Origin: Isochrysis galbana | Taxonomy: Eukaryota > Haptophyta > Isochrysidales > Isochrysidaceae | Length of the DNA: 58,100 nucleotides | Reading direction: 5' to 3' | NCBI GenBank assembly: GCA_018136815.1 | Contig: CM030944.1 | Coordinates: 247,745-305,844, forward strand | In this document: piece after piece, positions 1 through 9,167 of the stretch | Layout of the letters: each line of letters opens with the position of its first letter | How positions within the stretch are numbered: position 1 is the stretch's first letter | Position numbers and translations under genes: made by a program | Notes under the pieces: generated by a model | Database searches by the model: none | Seen by the model: the letters and a program-made list of their open reading frames with translations, nothing else | Told to the model about the DNA's origin: nothing

Positions 1-768
1 ATGGTCCTTGGCAGCAATCAGCGTCGAGTACTTTGTGTTACCATGCACAGCCCTTACCAAACAGCGGCAGTCAGCACTGTCTACTGCGCCTCCCTTCTTA
101 GCCTCCTTGCCGGCATCTGTAGGCGGCGGTGCATGTGGTAGTATTGTGAGGTATATACCCTGCCGAATCCGTCTCTCTCAAAAAGCTCCACCGCGTGCAT
201 GCCCGAGCTCGAAGCGTGCCATCCACACGGCAGAGCTCAAATTCTTTTCCTCTCTCTGCCCCACGCCACACGCGATGTTACTGTCAACTCTCTCACGCAA
301 CCCTCCTAGAACGCGGCAGGCCACGTGCGGGACAAGATCGCGTACATCGCTTCATTGTGAGACAGACTGCGCCCTTCTCCCTCGACTTCTCGAGCATGCG
401 CGTGAGCTGCGTGAGGAAGCCATCCGCGTCGAGCTGCACCATCGATGGCGTCGCCTTCCCTCTCGCCGCCCCCACGCGCCCACCCCACGGTATCTGGGCC
501 CAGGGCGGAAAAACAAAACCCGCCCCGCCCAGCTCGCGCTCCGGCGCTTTTCCCTGGTACTGGTAATAAAGTCTTCAATGTACAATGTAAAGTACGTTGT
601 ATTGGCGACTAACTGGGTTTTCACCCAGTGAACTTGTGGGGAGATGTTGACGGCAGCCGGGGGCCTGCAAGGGGGGAGGTATAATCAGATACTAAGTTGT
701 AAGTTGTGTTTGTGTTTGTGACTTCGTGCTTTGTGACTTGGGATTTGGATTAAATGAAAATGATTTGT
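1..768. other. Unassigned sequence
   Basis: Overlapping open frames on both strands run from about 8 to 631, but none shows a recognisable domain. They lie in GC-rich sequence where long open frames arise by chance. No gene is called. The right part holds a short dispersed repeat (604-688, listed separately). Confidence 0.5.
604..688 (+). repeat. Short dispersed repeat, copy 1 of 2
   Basis: About 70 bp here match 1548-1626. Shared words include CTGGGTTTTC, AACTTGTGGGGAG, AGCCGGGGG and AGGGGGGAG in the same order and spacing. The second copy lies inside the hAT-like element and this one lies just outside it. Its origin is unknown; the G-rich end resembles a retroelement polypurine tract, but that is a guess. 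Confidence 0.6.
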
Positions 769-782
769 AAAACTATTGTTAT

Positions 783-2739
783 AGGGCGGTCAAACACGGC
801 TTTTTAAGCACTAATATGGGTCAACCTACTTTTATAAGTGGGGGTCAATGGGGGCCTCGCGCCCCCCTCTCTCCATCGCGGACACCCCCCGGGGTGGGCC
901 CGTACAATCAACCTCAGCCCCTGCCCTTTGGCAGGGGCTGGGCAATCAATAACACTCTGGCCCAGACCCCTAGTGGGCGCGGGCCGAGACTCGCACTCCC
1001 ACGCCCAGCATGGGCCTGCCCTCGAGCTGACTCCCCACCCTCCCCTGGTCGCCAGGCATACAGAGGCCACTGGGAGGCTCCAATGGCCAGCGTGGCAAGC
1101 GTGGGAGAGGCAGGGGGGCCAGGGGCTGAGCCCCAGCCTCCACTGCCCCCTGAGCTGCCCTTGCTGGCCCTCCGGGAGCCCCCAAAGGCCCTCTGAGAGC
1201 AGGCCGTGGCGCGCCGCATGGCGACGCACCGCAGGGAGAGGGGCGGAGGAGAATGGAGAGAGGGAGAGGGGGGAATTTGCACCCCCCCCGATGGAGTGCG
1301 GTAAGAAACGGGCCCCGTTTGCGTTAGCAAACGGGCGAAGGGGAGCGGCTGGCGACAGGAGGGGCGAGAAGAAGGGAGTGGCTCAAGACGTCTCTGTGGC
1401 AGGTATCGGGGGGCGCAGTCATTTATTTCTTCGATCGAGGACTGCTCGCGGCGCGAGCTGTAAGGGCCGTTCTGCTTCTCGACGAGAGGCCCCTCCCCCC
1501 CCCCGGTGTTTTTCCCCGGTGAGTCGCCCGACGTAGGTCGGTCCGCCTCACTGGGTTTTCCCTCATTGTAACTTGTGGGGAGTTATAATGGGAGCCGGGG
1601 GTTTGCGAGGGGGGAGATTTGAAGGGATGCATATGTGTATGTGTCTGTGCCATCACTTCAATCAAGGCGTGCGGGCAAGTGCGCTCAGGGGTGTCGTGAT
1701 AGTACCGGGCTAGTGGGAGTAGTGGTACTAACGCCAAGAGGCCAGCAGGCACCCCCTCCCACCTAACCCCTGACAGAAAGATGGTTAAGAATCGGGGATA
1801 GCTTGTTTTCAAAGATGGGTGATATTTACAGCAAAGCTTGCTCAAAAGCTTGGTCCATAGATGGTCGATTTTGGAGTCCACCAAAGCTCGATAGAAAGCT
1901 TGTTCCCAAAATAGTGCTCTGGGTCCCTATCCCTCCCCCCCCCCTCCCCGCTGTGAGTTGTGAGTTCGAGTTCGGTGGCTCGGGGATATGTGGCAAGGGA
2001 TAAGGGAGTGGGCTAATTGCAGCACGTCTTGTTGTGTGTAAGTATTCAACACTTTATACATTTATCAATGAGAGATAGCAACGGTCGGCCGGCGAGCTAT
2101 ACCGCCGTCCGTATGTGCTGCTCGAGCCGCGCGCCTATAGTAGCGCTCGGGCGCTGCGCGCCCGAAAAGCTTGGTCATAGATTGTTGGCCACATCAGCAA
2201 AGCTTGCCATCAAGATTGAGATGGTTTGCATCAGCAAAGCTTGCAACAATAGATGGCATCTTTCTGTCAGGGGTTACTCCCACCATACTGAGGCGGGGCC
2301 GCGCGTGATGGGCCAGCCCATCATGCGCAGCACCGTCATTTTGACGGCTCGCGGCCAGCCGCGCACTGCACGCGCGCGAGAGGCGGGCAGCAGATGCCAG
2401 CAGGGGCGAGGTGGAGGGCGCAGGCGACGCCGTGCGATCGCACGGTAAGGGGCTCTGCACTGCCTGTCCGGGGGTAACCGTGCCCGGGGAACGCAGGCGC
2501 GCGTCGCACAGCGCGACCTGTGGTGCACTTTTGTGGTCGACGTCGATTTCGCACGAGCGCGCGAAAACGTTTTTGGGTCTGTGTGTTGAATGGCGTCGAA
2601 AATGTGCATATTTCTAATGAGATTCTGCCTAATATACCCATTTCCAGTGTAATACGCCTGAAAATCGCGTGATAAAACCTCAATCTTGACTTGGTAAATT
2701 TTCACCCTTAGAAGTTAAAAGGCGTGCTTGACCGCCCTA
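783..2739. mobile_element. Non-autonomous hAT-like DNA transposon
   Basis: The ends form terminal inverted repeats: AGGGCGGTCAAACACG at the left and its complement, with a few differences, ending CCGCCCTA at the right. The flanks repeat ATTGTTAT at 775-782 and 2740-2747. This is an 8-bp target duplication fitting the hAT preference nTnnnnAn, and removing one copy restores the LINE leader. Inside, CAGCAAAGCTTG-like words recur near 1829, 2194 and 2232, as subterminal repeats often do in hAT elements. No open frame resembles a transposase, so it would have to be moved in trans. One terminal T is shared between the duplication and the left repeat. Confidence 0.72.
1548..1626 (+). repeat. Short dispersed repeat, copy 2 of 2
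   Basis: Matches 604-688 over about 70 bp and lies inside the hAT-like element. Confidence 0.6.
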
Positions 2740-2757
2740 ATTGTTATAGTTCGAGCG

Positions 2758-3453
2758 ATGGAGCGCGCGCCGACCGCTGCTGATCCCCAGCCCTCCGCCG
2801 TCACGACGCCCCACAGGGGCCGCCCCAAGCCGCCGGAGCCGAAGCGCTCACAGGCAGCCCCCCTCACAGACAGCGACGTCGACATGATCCTTCCTCCCTC
2901 GCCTCCCCACCAGGCACCGAAGCAGGGAACAAGGAGAGCCCTGTTCCCTGCAGACAAGCAGAGCCAGCCCCTGTCTCCGCCGCCTGCCTCCACTGGCTTG
3001 CCAGTCCAACAAGGACTCTTCACACAACAATCAATCATGGGGGCCTTTTCGGCCTCCAACTCTTCAAGAAACAGCACCCAGAAATCGTACCATGAAGCGG
3101 CTGGACCCAAGGCACAGACGCACGCCAACACAGGCACACAGCAAGCCCCACTTCAACCCACTCAGCAACCCACGCTACCCTCGCGCAAGCGAGCGGACGC
3201 GCAGTCGGACCCAAAGCCAAAGCCGACTCCACCCATAGCCACACAAATCGCCTCTCCCCCTCATAATCAAGATGAGGAGGAAGAGCCGGAGGACACTCCT
3301 TTTCACATAAAGCTAGCGCAGCTAGCAGAGGACAAGAAGGACATCAAGAGCGAGGACATAGCAACATACATGAAGTTTCTTCTTTCCAGGCTAGAGGGCT
3401 TTGACGCCACTCCCGATGGGATGGACAAAGGCCGCAAGGGCGGCCTGAAATAA
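2758..3453 (+). pseudogene. LINE ORF1, truncated
   Basis: Starts at the ATG that begins the ORF1 of the LINE at 51118 and follows it closely through MERAPTA, the RGRPKPPEPK basic stretch, a Pro/Gln-rich linker and the acidic EEEPEDTPF-(I/H)-LAQLA-DKKDIKSED segment. About 231 codons remain, against 549 in the longer copy. It ends at MDKGRKG followed by a chance GLK and stop. The C-terminal zinc-binding part is lost, so it is non-functional as LINE ORF1. The hAT-like insertion sits only about 18 bp upstream of its start codon. Confidence 0.8.
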
Positions 3454-3645
3454 GCATTTCCGCACGGCCGTCAGAGGCCTGAAATCGGGTATTTTTATTT
3501 TTCGAAAATTTTGCCGGAAGACCCCCGGTTTTTTTTGCTGATCTCCCATACCGGAACCTATAGGGAGCTTATTTAGGCCTTCGCTTGCCCATTACAAATG
3601 GTGCCCTCCGCACCCCCCTAGTGAGTGACCGGGCTACGGCTAGCA
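3445..3645 (-). repeat. Long inverted repeat, left arm
   Basis: Read on the minus strand, this arm matches 6737-6935 on the plus strand for about 190-200 bp with moderate divergence. Shared blocks are AGCCCGGTCACTCACTA, GGGTGCGGAGGGC, AATGGG, CTAAATAAGCTC, TTCCGGTA, ATCAGCAA and AAATTTTCGAAAAATA. The best-conserved ~80 bp recurs at 18812-18885. The two arms enclose the F-box/Yippee-like gene. They may be terminal repeats of a transposon carrying that gene, or two independent copies of a dispersed repeat. Confidence 0.75.
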
Positions 3646-4335
3646 CGGTGATAGACTATGAATATCGAATATCCCACAGGCCGATATTCACCCAAATATC
3701 AAGTATCCCGCGGAATGTGGAATATCCTTCTACTAAATATTTTTGCATGGCCCTAATAACTCCTGTCCGTGCTTGCGTGCCGGGTGATGGAGAAGATTAT
3801 TACGGTGATTGGCGTGTGTTGTGGATATCCCCGATAACCCCCAGCTACTAACACCCCCCCCCGCACCTAAGTTAGCATTGGAGCTTGAGTTATTAGGAAC
3901 TGCACAGTCCAGCCAAGTAATCGCCTCGCAATTCATCGTTCAAGTGCAATGTGATGGCATCTCATTTCTCAAGAGAGCGCACCCGCCACTTCGCGCGTCG
4001 ACGTTTCACGTAGAAGTCCTGAATGGTACATCATCATCTGCAGCAACATAGCGGTAAACGATGATCAAGGGCATCTTGATCGTTTGTTGGTTGTCAGTTG
4101 GGGTACTCGCAGCACACTGTGTGCCGCATCGCGTCTCTGAGGCGACCCATATCCCTGTGTGTACCTAATCCTAATCCTCGTCGTGCGCGGAAATCTCAAT
4201 GCAACACGTATTCACTCGTGAGTCGCACGCACGGCGTCGAGTGAATTCGAGCATCGCAGCAAATGAGGCAGACGCCCGTCCGCTAGCCGGTGGGCAAAGC
4301 CACCTCGATCGCATCCAAGGCCTAGGTGAGCTGAA
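3646..4335. other. Unassigned, inner flank of the left inverted-repeat arm
   Basis: Contains several ATATC/GATAT-rich words (3660-3725) resembling a stretch at 45095-45190. Otherwise it would be the 3' flank of the minus-strand gene at 4336-6306. No gene seen. Confidence 0.4.
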
Positions 4336-6306
4336 CTAGGGCGAGGACTCCACCGTGTCAACGTGCCTTAGGGATGAGACCACAAGGCCGACACGACCCA
4401 CTTGCGAGATGTTGCGCAGGTCGGGCTCCGCGTCGGCGTCGAAGCGCCAGCCTATGCAGGCGCCGCACTTGGAGCAGCGCAAATCAGCCACCTCCATTAC
4501 GCCCTGCGAAAGCATCTCTCGCCGTGGCACATCGGCGACCGCGGCACCTTCTATAAGGTGATTGAAGTACCACGCCTCCTCGCAACCTCGCCCCGCGTCC
4601 CAGACATGCATCTGCGAGAGAATGGCGTCGGGATGGGCTAACGGGTTGCCACACTCCAGCGGTAAGCCCGCGGCTTTCCTCATGAGTACTGGAGCGACAG
4701 TTGGAGTCGTGTCCAAAAGTGGCAGGGGCACAGGGTCAGACAGGCACAAGTAGTTGCTGAATAAAGTCTTGTCCTCTGTGCGAGCCGACTGGCCCACGCC
4801 GTAGAATGCCGATGCGACCACCTTGAGTGCGTAGGCATCCTGGCGTTGTTCTTTCACGATCGGGTTGAGCACATCGCCTCTCTCAAGCGGCGCGGCGGGC
4901 GACGGCTCGGTGTCATCTCGTTGGTCTGATAGCGAATTAGGGTGTGCATCCGGCCGCCCAGCGCCCGTGCACACCAATATGCCAGCTTGGAGAGACGGCC
5001 AGATGAGCTGCGCACATTCGGGCGGCGGCCCTGAACGCCACCGCAGGTAGTTGCGGCAGAGTGTACATGCGTTGATCGCAGCAGCGAGAGTGACCACGAC
5101 CTCGCGCGCGGTTGTAAAGGGCACATTCGCCAACAGCTGCCGTCGTCCAGTTGTGCGTTGATGTCGCACCACATAGGCGAGGCTCAACGCTGCAAGCCCG
5201 TCGAGCGAAGAGGCAGTGGCATCCTGCACGGCCGTCATGCATGCGTCAGGCTCTTCTATGAGCTGGTGGCTGCTCAAACCTTCGCCAGGGCGTGAGAAAC
5301 GTAGATGCGGCGAATCCTTCCACGAGCGCCGCTCAAGAGCGGCAGACGTGCGGGAGCTCGAGCGACGGCCGGCAGCCTCAACGATACGCTCAAGGTAGCT
5401 GCCGAGGGTGCCGTCGCAACCCGACGTGGCCGCGGCCAGCGAAGCGTGGAGTAACGTGGGAGTGGGCGAGTTCGTCACCGTCAACCTGCTCCCTCGGCTC
5501 GTGACACCGCCACCGGGGCCCACGCAGCAGTGGGCAGGGCTTGAGAAGCCGCTCGAGCCGCTCGAGGTGCTGAGCACACTCCCCTCAGAATCGGATGAGA
5601 GGCGCTCCTCGCGCCATGACCGCTCGTCGGTAAGCGCCATGAGGCCAACGGCCTTGACTAGTGCTTCGGGCGAGGCGGGCCGGCCAAGTCGCGGTGAACG
5701 CTGCCACGTGCCGGCAGCAGCGCAGCGGTCGGCGAGGTTCTTTAGCTGCCTCACCCGCCCGTCCTTGTCGACCACTCCCGGCCGCATGTCTTGCGCAGTG
5801 GGCTCAACCCTCGCGTCGAGTTCTGGGATAGAAAGGGCGAGCCCGAGGTGTCGTTTGCATCGTGGGCAGTGAGCGCGACGCATCGTGAGCAGGTGCGAGA
5901 CGCGCCGCGCGAAGTCGAACCTCACCCGTCGCGAGATGCCAAGGCGTGTCATGGCCGCCTCCCACCCAGGGTGGACAGCCTCGCCAGCGAGCGCGTCGAC
6001 GAGCGAGAGGAGGAGCGGCTGCGAGGCACGCACCCGCGTCCCTAGCCCGATCGCCGCTCCATGCACATCCACGCCGAGCGGAGGCCCGTCGTCGGGGAGC
6101 GGCCCCACATGGCTCTCACTCCGCTTCACTTGGCTCTCAAAGAGGAGTGGGCAGCCGCAGCCGGCGCAGACGACGGCCTCGCGAGCGAGTCGGCGAGCGA
6201 CGAGCGAGGCGAGCCGTCCACACGACGCGCGCACCGCCAGCGCGTCCGCCAGCGCCAGGCGCTCCACGACGAGCGCCGCCAGCTCCTCGGGCAGCGCGCC
6301 CAGCAT
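4336..6306 (-). CDS. F-box protein with Yippee/CULT-like zinc domain
   Basis: An uninterrupted 656-residue frame from the ATG at 6306. The open frame continues upstream only through a G-rich repeat and without an ATG. Residues ~2-41 (LPEELAALVVERLALADALAV...) read as an F-box-like helix set, typical of substrate receptors of SCF ubiquitin ligases. Two Cys pairs follow (CAGC at ~45 and CPRC at ~140). A Ser-rich, probably disordered middle comes next. The C-terminal ~110 residues follow the Yippee/Mis18/cereblon-CULT pattern: a first Cys element, AWYFNHL, a GVMEVADL strand, then CSKCGACIGWRF and a GRVGLVV strand. Such folds bind one zinc through two CxxC motifs; the first pair here looks degenerate. 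By analogy it may deliver a substrate to a ubiquitin ligase, but neither substrate nor location can be read. It lies between ~200-bp inverted repeats. Confidence 0.7.
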   Translation of the reverse strand: MLGALPEELAALVVERLALADALAVRASCGRLASLVARRLAREAVVCAGCGCPLLFESQVKRSESHVGPLPDDGPPLGVDVHGAAIGLGTRVRASQPLLLSLVDALAGEAVHPGWEAAMTRLGISRRVRFDFARRVSHLLTMRRAHCPRCKRHLGLALSIPELDARVEPTAQDMRPGVVDKDGRVRQLKNLADRCAAAGTWQRSPRLGRPASPEALVKAVGLMALTDERSWREERLSSDSEGSVLSTSSGSSGFSSPAHCCVGPGGGVTSRGSRLTVTNSPTPTLLHASLAAATSGCDGTLGSYLERIVEAAGRRSSSRTSAALERRSWKDSPHLRFSRPGEGLSSHQLIEEPDACMTAVQDATASSLDGLAALSLAYVVRHQRTTGRRQLLANVPFTTAREVVVTLAAAINACTLCRNYLRWRSGPPPECAQLIWPSLQAGILVCTGAGRPDAHPNSLSDQRDDTEPSPAAPLERGDVLNPIVKEQRQDAYALKVVASAFYGVGQSARTEDKTLFSNYLCLSDPVPLPLLDTTPTVAPVLMRKAAGLPLECGNPLAHPDAILSQMHVWDAGRGCEEAWYFNHLIEGAAVADVPRREMLSQGVMEVADLRCSKCGACIGWRFDADAEPDLRNISQVGRVGLVVSSLRHVDTVESSP

Positions 6307-6736
6307 GGCCTTCCCCCCCCCGCGCGCGCGGCTGCGCTTCGTCAAAAGGCACTGAGGCGCCGGCGCGCACACGCGAGTGACGAAGCACGGCCCCCGCCCC
6401 ACCCCCCGCCCCCCCTCCCCCCCTCCCCCCCGCCCCCCCTCCCCCCGCCCCCCCCGCCCCCCCTCCCCCCTCCCCCCTCCCCCCTCCCCCCCGCCCCCCC
6501 TCCCCCCTTCCCCCCGCCCCCCGCCCCCCCTTTCCCCCCTCTCCCCCCTCCCACCCCCTCCCCAACCCCCACCCCCACCCCCAACCCGCCCGCGCTCAGC
6601 GGCGGCGACGTGCTGTGCCGCCGCGCCGCGCACACCACCGACGACGGCCCCAGCGGCCTAGGATGGTCCATCCGTTCATAAGCTCACACCAACTTCGAGC
6701 GCTATCAGTACCTGATAGCTGATATCAGCTGATGAG
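6307..6736. repeat. C-rich/T-interrupted homopolymer tract, 5' of the F-box gene
   Basis: 6395-6590 is almost pure C with spaced T and G (plus strand), giving long G-runs on the strand sense to the gene. It could form G-quadruplexes and covers the expected promoter or 5' UTR. The reading frames across it are low-complexity Gly/Arg or Pro and are not called. Confidence 0.6.
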
Positions 6737-6935
6737 TAGCCCGGTCACTCACTATGGGGGTGCGGAGGGCATCAGCTACAATGGGTGAATGAAGGGCTAA
6801 ATAAGCTCGCTATGGCTTCCGGTAGGATGGATCAGCAACAAAAATTGGGGATTCTCCGGCGAAATTTTCGAAAAATACCGATTTTCATGCCATCGAGGGC
6901 GGTGCGCAAAATACAGTCGGGCCCCCCTCCGGTAT
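6737..6935 (+). repeat. Long inverted repeat, right arm
   Basis: Inverted partner of 3445-3645; the match is described there. The shared word AGCCCGGTCACTCACTA starts near 6738. Confidence 0.75.
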
Positions 6936-7421
6936 ATTTTTTGAGGCCCTTCATGCGAGGCACAAACATCGAGTAGCGAGGAAAGTTGTGACGCCAACTC
7001 ACTGGGTTCACAAGGCCTGGGTCTATGAACACTGGAGCATAAGTCATACTCATATTTTTAGACTTGAATGTGTAAGGCGTGGAACAAGATACCCCGATAT
7101 CGAGACATCGAGCCATCGAGGAGCAAAATCAACTATCGTTATCTAACTAGATAGCAGTCGGCCACTATCGTTATCGATCTAGATAGCAAAAGGAGCAATC
7201 AGTATTAACCCTAGTACTTCCGTAAAAACTGTTTTTACGGTGTTTGCACTGCGAGCGGTAGGCCCCCTAACACGAATATTTTTGGCTGGAGGGCCTCCTC
7301 ATAGGCGAGCTAGGACTCCCTAAGCAGCCTGGCACATGAGCATAAGGTTGTGACCACTTTTATGAGGTGCGAAAACGACGAAAATGTGCAAAAGCATATA
7401 AAAATTGAGGAAAACCCCATG
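6936..7421. other. Unassigned sequence
   Basis: No coding signal. TTAACCCTAGTACTTCCGT near 7206 recurs inverted near 18765, marking another dispersed repeat. The right end would be the 3' UTR of the gene disrupted by the LTR element. Confidence 0.4.
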
Positions 7422-7458
7422 CTACTCAAGATGACACCGATGGCACGCAAAGAAACAC
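7422..7458 (-). pseudogene. 3' end of Cys-rich PiggyBac-like gene, cut off by the LTR element
   Basis: Read on the minus strand from the target duplication AACAC (7454-7458), the sequence encodes a few residues rich in Cys and His and then a TAG stop (7424-7422). With one copy of the 5-bp duplication removed, it continues the frame at 17878-18187 exactly. It is therefore the missing C-terminus of that gene. Confidence 0.5.
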
Positions 7459-8781
7459 TGTCGAGTCGAGCGCTACCGGAGGGCTCTGAGCCACTCCGTC
7501 GCGAGCGGCACCGGCGGCTAGCGCGGCGCTTTGCCCCTCCTCCCCACCGGGAGTCGGGTGAATGAAATTCTGGACTGGGTCGGGCAACCCCATTCGGGTG
7601 TATGGACAGGGAACGAACGGCGAACGAAGGACTGTGGGGCGGCGAGGCGCTCCTAGCGGCCCTAGTGTGTTGGGTTTTAAGAGATTGTTAGACCTACAAA
7701 GAACTCTTCCCTCAGGGAGGGAGCCTAGGCTGCTTGAGTGCAGCGACGCAGCGAACAACGACGGACAAAGAGCCTGAGAACAACAGGATACACCGACTCA
7801 CAAACACACCGGAATCATTCACCCAAACCAAGCAAATTATCAAGCAACCGCGACCCCAAATCACCGATAACTCAAACACGTCGCGAGAGACGGAGAGAGA
7901 GAGCGAGAGAGAGAGAGAGACTCCGCAGCGACGGCCGGAGCGTGTCTCCGTTGTAACTTCCCACGTAGCGGAGAGTCCGAAGGGGAGCGTCATGTCGCGC
8001 GACCACGGCGATCACTTTGGATACAGATCGCAACGAGATGTCTTCACGACAGAGGAAATCTTGCCGTTGAGCGTGAACCTTCTAGACGCTTCTAACGAAC
8101 AACCCTGAGTAGCAACCAAGGGGAAGAAACACCAAAGGGGCCAAGGCTTGCATGTAGCTTGCATCAAGGGGAAAGATTCCCTCACCTAGGAAGCGAACCT
8201 ACACCGATCTCCAAGGGGAGATGGCAAATTAAACCTCAAATCTCGAGCGGCTAGAGCAACCGACTCGCTCGCCAAAACCTTGACCGAGAAGAAAGAAGCA
8301 AGGACCTACAAGCCAAGGGTAGCGGACCTAGGGAATGTGAGAGGAAATTTCCGAACGCCAAGACGAACGCCAAACGCTGGAAGACAACGAAACCCTAACC
8401 AGGCTAAACAAAACCTACGACGAACAGGCCTGGACGACAACGAAAGTTAGCAAGTCCCAAGAAAGAACCGGAACCCAACAAGAAACAACAAGCCTTGCAA
8501 GAAGCTAAACAAGCCTTCACAAGGTAACCTGAGAGCCTGAGACAAGCGCGCAGCGAGTGACAGGCGACCTGGCTCCTTTGGGTCAAGATTACCCGAAAGG
8601 AGGAAACCTGGAATCTAGACCTGACAAACAGGCTAGAAGGAACGAAACAAGAACTCGAATTCTAGATCGCTAGGGACGAACCCTACCAACCTAGATGTAC
8701 CTGAGCTTCACCGTGTGGCCGCACGGCGAAGGACCTGGAATCAAGAGCCTGGAAATCGCATCATCTGGGATGAATGCGACA
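7459..8781 (-). repeat. 3' LTR
   Basis: Direct repeat of 16555-17877 at a constant offset of 9,096 bp with the same length, and no difference was noticed. It contains a GA-rich microsatellite (about 7885-7920). A plus-strand open frame of 124 codons (7734-8108) starts at TTG and is duplicated in the other LTR; it is antisense to the element and not called. Confidence 0.95.
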
Positions 8782-9167
8782 CCCCCGACTAAGATCGAGA
8801 CGTCTCCCGATGTCGAGCGGTGAACCTGGAAACAGAGACCTGGAACTTGGAACCTGAGCTGACCAGAGGTCAGAATCGGAACAAGAAGCAACGAAACATA
8901 GCGAGCGAAACGTGGAGACAAGAACACCCTTTGGATCCAAAGCGAGCACGAAATCGGCGGCTTAACGCGGCGGCCTCTTTCGTACGCACTGCCCCACCCA
9001 CTTCTCCCTTTTACAGGAGCTTTGCTCGGGTGTTGCGCCGGGTGTAGAGCGCAGGCAGCACGCGTTCAGCACCTCCATGATTCGCTCTGACAGAAATTTG
9101 GACTCGGAGCCCTAGCCGAGGCGTGGGGCTAGCCTAGAGGGACGGGTCCCTTACCCAAGACATGGGA
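8782..9167 (-). other. 3' untranslated region of the retrotransposon with polypurine tract
   Basis: Lies between the polyprotein stop (9168) and the 3' LTR. The five C at 8782-8786, five G on the sense strand, touch the LTR terminus as expected for the plus-strand primer. The remainder has no feature. Confidence 0.6.

Larger units (their letters stand above)
769..3444 (+). mobile_element. LINE 5' fragment, split by a hAT-like insertion
   Basis: Three places in the window share the same LINE start: AAAACTATTGTTATAG, then a very short leader, then an ORF beginning MERAPTA. They are here, at 51092 (plus strand) and at 22020 (minus strand). Here the leader is cut after AAAACTATTGTTAT (769-782) by an element ending at 2739, and resumes at 2740. 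Similarity to the 51118 copy stops after MDKGRKG, so the remaining ~3.6 kb of the LINE is missing. The break coincides with the start of the inverted repeat at about 3445. Confidence 0.8.

Noticed and set aside
8..631. 207-codon plus-strand frame
   Set aside because: No recognisable domain, overlapped by frames on both strands, and GC-rich composition keeps chance frames open.
6307..6633. N-terminal Gly/Arg-rich extension of the F-box/Yippee-like protein
   Set aside because: It is a translation of a C-rich homopolymer, its start is GTG, and the ATG at 6306 sits directly before the F-box.
7734..8108. 124-codon plus-strand frame in the LTR, identical in both LTRs
   Set aside because: It starts at TTG, has no domain and is antisense to the element. 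Duplication is explained by the LTRs.
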